Of a stretch of 64,000 nucleotides of DNA, positions 59,407 to 64,000 are shown piece after piece; the first letter of the stretch is position 1; every line of letters begins with the position of its first letter. The notes under the pieces are model-generated. The model saw nothing but the letters and a program-made list of their open reading frames with translations, was not told the origin of the DNA and made no database searches. The stretch comes from Alphaproteobacteria bacterium (GTDB lineage: Bacteria > Pseudomonadota > Alphaproteobacteria > Reyranellales > Reyranellaceae). The translations under genes and the position numbers were made by a program. The stretch is from positions 264,001 to 328,000 of the forward strand of contig JAHBYP010000004.1 in the NCBI GenBank assembly GCA_019635875.1. The letters are read 5' to 3'.

Positions 59407-61002
59407 ATGAAGTTCAGCAACGGGTGTATCGCCTTGCTTGCCGCGGCGGCCGTCACGGTCGCGACCGCGGATGGCGCCTGGGCGCAAAAGCGCGGCGGCG
59501 TGCTGAAGATCCAGCACATGGACACGCCGCCAAGCGCCTCGATGCACGAGGAAGCGACGATCTCCACCAACATGCCGTTCATGGCGATCTACAACAACCT
59601 GGTCATGTACGACCAGCAGAAGCCGCGCAACAGCTTCGAGACCATCGTGCCGGATCTGGCGACGAGTTGGTCGTGGAGCGCCGATGGCAAGGCGCTCACC
59701 TTCAAGTTGCGCCAAGGGGTCAAGTGGCACGACGGCAAGCCGTTCACGTCCAAGGACGTGGTCTGCACGGTGGATCTGCTCACCGGCAAGGCCACGGACA
59801 AGCTGCGCCGCAATCCGCGTGGTGCCTGGTTCGGCAATATCGAGAAGGCGACGGCCAACGGCGACTTCGAGGCGACGATCCACGTCAAGAATCCGCAGCC
59901 CTCGCTGCTGGCGTTGCTCGCCTCGGGCTACACACCGATGTATCCCTGCCATGTCCCACTGGCCGACATGCGGCGCAAGGCCGTTGGCACCGGCCCGTTC
60001 AAGCTCGTCGAGCTCAGGATGAACGAGGGCATCAAGCTGACCCGCAATCCGGACTACTGGAAGCCGGGCAGGCCGTATCTCGACGGCATCGAGTACACGA
60101 TCATCCAGGATCGCTCGACGCGCATGCTATCGTTCATCAGCGGCAATTTCGACATGACGTTCCCGACCGACGTCACGGTGCCGCTGCTCAAGGATATCAA
60201 GAAGGACGCGCCGCACGCGCAGTGCACGATGCGGCACACTGCGGTCAGCACCAACCTGATCGTCAACCGGGACTCGCCGCCGTTCGACGACCTGCGCATC
60301 CGCAAGGCCATGGCGCTGACCCTCGATCGCAAGTCGTTCATCGACATTCTGAGCGAGGGCCAGGCGGCGATGGGCGGCACGATGCTGCCGCCACCGTCGG
60401 GCGTCTGGGGCCTGCCGCCGGAGGAGCTCACGACCGTCTTCGGCTACGGCGACGTCGAGAAGAACCGCGAGCAGGCGCGCGCGTTGATGAAGGAGGCCGG
60501 CTACAGTCCGGAAAAGCGGCTGAAGATCAAGGTCAGCACCCGCAACATCGCTCCCTTCCGCGATCCGGCGGTGATCCTGATCGACCAGCTGCGGCACATC
60601 TTCATCGACGGCGAGCTCGAGATCATCGACACCGCGGTGTACTACAGTCGCATGTTCAAGAAGGAGTACACGGTGGCGCTGAACCTCACCGGCAGCGGCG
60701 TCGACGACCCCGATCAGCACTTCTTCGAAAACTACGCCTGCGGCTCGCTGCGCAACTACAACAATTACTGCGATCCGGAGGTGACGAAGCTGTTCGAGGC
60801 CCAGTCGCGCGAGACCGACCTGAACAAGCGCCTGAAGATGGTGCGGGAGATCGACCGCAGGCTGCAGGAGGACGTCGCCCGGCCGATCATCTCCCACAAC
60901 GTCGCCGCCGGCTGCTGGCAGCCCCATGTCAAGGGTGTCGTGATCCAGACCAACAGCATCTACAACGGCTGGCGCTTCGAGGATCTCTGGCTCGACAAAT
61001 AG
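59407..61002 (+). CDS. ABC transporter substrate-binding protein (family 5, peptide/nickel type)
   Basis: The 531-residue periplasmic protein has a signal peptide (MKFSNGCIALLAAAAVTVAT, cleaved near AWA). Family 5 segments follow: PDLATSWSWSADGKALTFKL, RQGVKWHDGKPFTSKDVVCT, GTGPFKLVELRMNEGIKLTR and NPDYWKPGRPYLDGIEYTII. No permease or ATPase genes of its transporter are adjacent in the window, so it is an orphan here. The ligand (oligopeptide, nickel complex or other) cannot be read. AAGGGAGG lies 7 bases before the ATG. Confidence 0.93.
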   Translation: MKFSNGCIALLAAAAVTVATADGAWAQKRGGVLKIQHMDTPPSASMHEEATISTNMPFMAIYNNLVMYDQQKPRNSFETIVPDLATSWSWSADGKALTFKLRQGVKWHDGKPFTSKDVVCTVDLLTGKATDKLRRNPRGAWFGNIEKATANGDFEATIHVKNPQPSLLALLASGYTPMYPCHVPLADMRRKAVGTGPFKLVELRMNEGIKLTRNPDYWKPGRPYLDGIEYTIIQDRSTRMLSFISGNFDMTFPTDVTVPLLKDIKKDAPHAQCTMRHTAVSTNLIVNRDSPPFDDLRIRKAMALTLDRKSFIDILSEGQAAMGGTMLPPPSGVWGLPPEELTTVFGYGDVEKNREQARALMKEAGYSPEKRLKIKVSTRNIAPFRDPAVILIDQLRHIFIDGELEIIDTAVYYSRMFKKEYTVALNLTGSGVDDPDQHFFENYACGSLRNYNNYCDPEVTKLFEAQSRETDLNKRLKMVREIDRRLQEDVARPIISHNVAAGCWQPHVKGVVIQTNSIYNGWRFEDLWLDK

Positions 61003-61013
61003 GGCCTCAAGCG

Positions 61014-61040
61014 GGAAGGCTGCCCGTCGGGCGGCCTTCC
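61014..61040 (+). terminator. Hairpin after the substrate-binding protein gene
   Basis: GGAAGGC-T-GCCC, a GTC loop and GGGC-G-GCCTTCC form a strong stem 12 bases after the stop at 61002. No T-run follows, so termination efficiency is uncertain. Confidence 0.55.
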
Positions 61041-61142
61041 TGACAAGCGTCGAAATTGTCGAGCACGGGGACCGCAGACGGCGGCGCGACGGCAGCCTAT
61101 GGTGGCTGCAACAAAAACGTCACACGCCGTCCTTCCTCCCTC

Positions 61143-62051
61143 ATGGCCACCGTGCTCGACCCGCTCGTCATCGCCCTGCTGCTTGCGGCGGCGGTCATGC
61201 ACGCGAGCTGGAATGCCATCCTGAAATCCGACCGTGCCGACCGACTGGCGACGTTCGGGGTGATCATGGCTATGGGCGCGCTGCAGGGCGCGATCCTGGT
61301 ACCGTTCCTGCCGATGATCGATCCGGCGGCATGGAAATGGGCAGCCTGCTCCGTGGCGGCCCATCTCCTCTATTACGTCTTCCTGCTCAAGGCCTACGCC
61401 TACGGCGATCTCAGTCACGCCTATCCCATCGCCCGCGGATCGGGTCCGCTGCTCGTGGCGGTGTTTTCGGGTCGCCTGCTCGGCGAGGCGCTGCGCTCCC
61501 AGGACGTCCTGGGCGTCGTTCTGCTGTCGGCCGGACTGATCGCCCTGGCGTTGCCGGAGCGCGATGGTCGCGCCACCGGAGAAGCATCGCCGGGAGCGCG
61601 CCGCCGCCATCGGCTGGCTACTCTCTTCGCGCTGCTCACCGGCGTCACCATCGCGCTCTATATCGTGGCGGACGGCCTGGGCGTGCGTGCCGCCGGCCCC
61701 ACCCTGGAGCACAAGATCAGCTACATCGCTTGGCTCAACCTGCTCGAGGGACCGTGGCTGCTGCTCTTCGCGATCTGGCGGCGGCCGCGCGCGGTGGTCG
61801 GCTACCTGCGCACCAACTGGCATCGCGGCGTGGCGGGCGGACTGGTGGCGCATGGCGGCTACGGCATCGCCATCTGGGCGCTGTCGCAGGGGCCGATGGC
61901 GCATGTCGCGGCGCTGCGCGAGACCTCGGTGCTGTTTGGCGCGCTGATGGGCGCACTGCTGCTGGGCGAGAGCTTCGGTCGCCGCCGCGTCGCCGCCGCG
62001 GCGGTGATCGTCGCAGGCCTCGTGCTGATGAATGCACCGCGCCTGTTCTGA
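61143..62051 (+). CDS. DMT-superfamily (EamA-like) transporter
   Basis: The 302-residue polytopic protein opens MATVLDPLVIALLLAAAVMH followed by ASWNAILKSDRADR, which resembles the start of the transporter at 57251. It has about ten helices in two repeats (AYAYGDLSHAYPIARGSGPL; ETSVLFGALMGALLLGESFG). The function is unknown. The ATG at 61143 is used because the hydrophobic part begins there; an upstream ATG at 61056 adds 29 polar residues. Confidence 0.88.
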   Translation: MATVLDPLVIALLLAAAVMHASWNAILKSDRADRLATFGVIMAMGALQGAILVPFLPMIDPAAWKWAACSVAAHLLYYVFLLKAYAYGDLSHAYPIARGSGPLLVAVFSGRLLGEALRSQDVLGVVLLSAGLIALALPERDGRATGEASPGARRRHRLATLFALLTGVTIALYIVADGLGVRAAGPTLEHKISYIAWLNLLEGPWLLLFAIWRRPRAVVGYLRTNWHRGVAGGLVAHGGYGIAIWALSQGPMAHVAALRETSVLFGALMGALLLGESFGRRRVAAAAVIVAGLVLMNAPRLF

Positions 62052-62103
62052 AGCGCCGATGTGCTAGAGTGCCGGCAACGACAACGAAGCGATTTCCCCT
62101 CGC

Positions 62104-63288
62104 ATGGCAGCTTCCAAAGGGCGGACCCGCAAGAGCGGCGGCGGCAAGACGCGCGCGCGCAAGGGCAAGTCGCGCAAGGCGGCGCCGGCGACAATCGGCG
62201 CGCGCCTCGATGAGGCGCTTGCCGCCGTCGGCGCCTACGGCCGCGGCCTGTTCGACGCCATGCTGGCGCGGCGGCTGGCGTTCGGCGCGTTGGCGCTGCT
62301 GTGCCTGGCGGTCCTGGGCATCGGTGGCGGCTTCTGGCTGACCGGCATTCTCAATGGCCCACGTCCGTCGCCGCCGGCGACGATTGCGGCGAAGCCCGAA
62401 CCGTCGCGGCCGGCGCCGACGACGAGCAGGCCGTCACCGCCGCCGCGCTACGCCAGCATCGAGCAGGTACCGGGGCTGCCGGTGTACAGCGAGTCGGAAG
62501 GCAAGCCGCAGCCGAACTACGAGGAACGCCGCGCACCGCCATCGACGCCGCGCGCGGCGCCGGCGGGCGCAGCATGGCAGCGCAACGCCATCGCCTTCAG
62601 CGACGATCGTCGCCGGCCGCTGATCGTCGTGGTGATAGACGACATGGGCCTCGACCGGCCGCGCTCGCGTCGGATCACCGAGCTGCCGCGTCCACTGACC
62701 CTGTCCTATCTGCCCTATGCGCGCAACCTCGCCGAGCAGGCAACGGCGGCGCGCGGCCGCGGGCACGAGCTTATGCTGCATCTGCCGATGGAGCCGTTGT
62801 CGCGCGGCGTCGATCCAGGACCCAACGCGCTGCTCACCAACCTGTCGCTCGACATGATCCGCCGGCGCACGGTCGCGGCACTGGACTCGTTCTCCGGCTA
62901 TGTCGCGGTCAACAATCACATGGGCAGCAGGTTCACGACCTGGCGTCCCGGCGTCGAGGTGTCATTGCGCGAGATGAAGACGCGCGGGCTCGCCTTCCTC
63001 GATTCGCGCACGCATGCCGACACGGTGGGTGGCCTGGTGGCCGAGGAACTCGGCATGCCCAACGTCGATCGCCACGTGTTCCTGGACGATGTCATGGCCA
63101 TCGACGCCGTGCGGCGACAGCTTGCCGAGACCGAGGTGCTGGCGCGCCGCCAGGGCTTCGCCGTCGCCATCGGCCATCCGCACGACGTCACCATCCAGGC
63201 GCTGGCGGAGTGGCTGCCCGGCCTGTCGGGCAAGGGCTTCGTCCTCGGCCCGATCAGCGCGGCGATCCGCCGACGGGGTTGGCAGTAG
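62104..63288 (+). CDS. Divergent polysaccharide deacetylase family protein (YibQ-like)
   Basis: The 394-residue protein has a very basic N terminus (GRTRKSGGGKTRARKGKSRK), one membrane helix (about 58-82), a Pro-rich periplasmic linker (about 85-170) and the DUF610/YibQ domain from about 175. That domain starts with VVVIDDMGLDRPRSRRITEL and contains ELMLHLPMEPLSRGVDPGPN, NNHMGSRFTTW and AIGHPHDVTIQALAEWLP. The family resembles polysaccharide deacetylases and often sits near peptidoglycan hydrolase genes; its substrate is unproven. It starts 52 bases after the transporter gene. Confidence 0.9.
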   Translation: MAASKGRTRKSGGGKTRARKGKSRKAAPATIGARLDEALAAVGAYGRGLFDAMLARRLAFGALALLCLAVLGIGGGFWLTGILNGPRPSPPATIAAKPEPSRPAPTTSRPSPPPRYASIEQVPGLPVYSESEGKPQPNYEERRAPPSTPRAAPAGAAWQRNAIAFSDDRRRPLIVVVIDDMGLDRPRSRRITELPRPLTLSYLPYARNLAEQATAARGRGHELMLHLPMEPLSRGVDPGPNALLTNLSLDMIRRRTVAALDSFSGYVAVNNHMGSRFTTWRPGVEVSLREMKTRGLAFLDSRTHADTVGGLVAEELGMPNVDRHVFLDDVMAIDAVRRQLAETEVLARRQGFAVAIGHPHDVTIQALAEWLPGLSGKGFVLGPISAAIRRRGWQ

Positions 63289-63336
63289 CCCGCGGCGCGT
63301 TCTAGCGTCGCCCCCTCGACGAACGGAGGAACGAAT

Positions 63337-64000
63337 ATGGACGCGACGTGGATGGCGGCGGGCGATCTCGCGGCGGCGGTGCGCGCCCGCAAGGTCTCGG
63401 CGGTCGAGCTGCTCGAGCATTTCCGCCGGCGCGTCGATCAGCACAACCCGAAGGTCAATGCCGTCGTCGTCTTCGACTGGGAGCGCGCGAAGGAGCGGGC
63501 AGTCGAAGCCGACAAAGCGCTGGCCAAGGGCAAGCCGCTCGGGCCGCTGCATGGCGTGCCCATGACGGTGAAGGAGTGCTTCGACGTCGAGGGCCTGCCG
63601 ACCACCGCCGGTGCCGTTGCCCTGAAGGCCAACGCCGCGCTGCGCCATGCCGATGCGGTGAACAAGCTGGTCGATGCCGGCGCGGTGATCTTCGGCAAGA
63701 CCAACACGCCGCTCTACGCCGGTGACTTACAGACCTACAACGAGGTCTACGGCACGACCAACAATCCCTGGGACCTGACGCGCGGCCCGGGTGGCTCCTC
63801 GGGCGGCTCGGCGGCGGCGCTGGCGACGGGCATGACACCGCTCGAGCTGGGCAGCGATATCGGCGGCTCGATCCGCAACCCGGCGCATTTCTGCGGCGTG
63901 TACGGCCACAAGCCGAGCTTCGGCGTGGTGCCGTTGCGCGGGCATGTGCCGGGACCGCCGAACTCGCTCTACCTGCCCGACATCGCCGTTGCCGGGCCGC
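63337..64000 (+). CDS. Amidase (amidase-signature family), 3' end outside window
   Basis: At least 221 residues are present; the frame stays open to the window edge. It shows the triad Lys (VPMTVKECFD), the GGSSGGSAAA loop (TRGPGGSSGGSAAALATG) and the nucleophile Ser in GSDIGGSIRNPAHFCGVYGH. The start MDATWMAAGDLAAAVRARKV at 63337 has CGGAGGA 9 bases upstream. It is clearly different in sequence from the TRAP-linked amidase at 35541, so it probably acts on another amide. Confidence 0.92.
   Translation, partial: MDATWMAAGDLAAAVRARKVSAVELLEHFRRRVDQHNPKVNAVVVFDWERAKERAVEADKALAKGKPLGPLHGVPMTVKECFDVEGLPTTAGAVALKANAALRHADAVNKLVDAGAVIFGKTNTPLYAGDLQTYNEVYGTTNNPWDLTRGPGGSSGGSAAALATGMTPLELGSDIGGSIRNPAHFCGVYGHKPSFGVVPLRGHVPGPPNSLYLPDIAVAGP

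Overview
This window comes from the chromosome of a GC-rich alphaproteobacterium. Four signs support this: the order rpsB-tsf-pyrH-frr-uppS-cdsA-dxr-rseP-bamA-fabZ; a lexA gene preceded by a GTTC-N7-GTTC box; DUF992 and DUF1127 genes; and the neighbourhood gltA-gltX-comEC-lexA-moeA-moaC-trpC-trpD. A Rhodospirillales or Reyranella-like relative is plausible, but the genus cannot be fixed from the sequence. I found no tRNA, rRNA, CRISPR array, transposase or phage gene.

Layout. 1-2.4 kb: 3' end of dnaE, a REP-like inverted repeat and a DUF72 gene. 2.45-5.9 kb: an accessory island with a YcaO gene, a divergent small gene resembling nitrile-hydratase-leader (NHLP) RiPP precursors, and a class III nucleotide cyclase with TPR repeats. 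6-9.9 kb: a GFA protein, then a probable copper/redox group (Cys-rich secreted protein, Tat-type multicopper oxidase, DUF411, DsbA-like). 10.3-20.8 kb: the conserved translation/envelope block. lpxD, lpxA, lpxI and lpxB, which usually accompany bamA/fabZ, are not here. 21-30.6 kb: gltA, gltX, comEC, lexA (SOS box), moeA, moaC, trpC, trpD.

30.7-33.5 kb: an unusual cassette of two tandem C39/papain-like cysteine protease paralogues, a glycine-zipper membrane protein and a small protein translationally coupled to it. 33.4-35.3 kb: btaA-btaB for the betaine lipid DGTS. 35.4-40.1 kb: a TRAP transporter operon with an amidase and a two-helix small protein. 40.3-48.8 kb: mixed accessory genes, including a ferric-reductase-like membrane protein with a divergent TetR, an LLM oxidoreductase with an alpha/beta hydrolase, a Gdx/SugE exporter preceded by a clear guanidine-II riboswitch, a GST, an SDR, DUF992 and a LysR gene. 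48.9-52.7 kb: DUF1127 and a 1193-residue fused double ABC exporter. 52.7-64 kb: LysR/TauD-type dioxygenase, PLP sulfur-amino-acid enzyme, trpG (separated from trpDC by about 26 kb), two DMT transporters, XRE-cupin/GNAT pair, a peptide-type ABC binding protein, a YibQ-type deacetylase and the start of a second amidase.

The strongest candidates for undescribed biology are the YcaO/NHLP/cyclase island, whose divergent promoters share a perfect inverted repeat, and the tandem protease/glycine-zipper cassette. All assignments come from reading the sequence; no database search was run.
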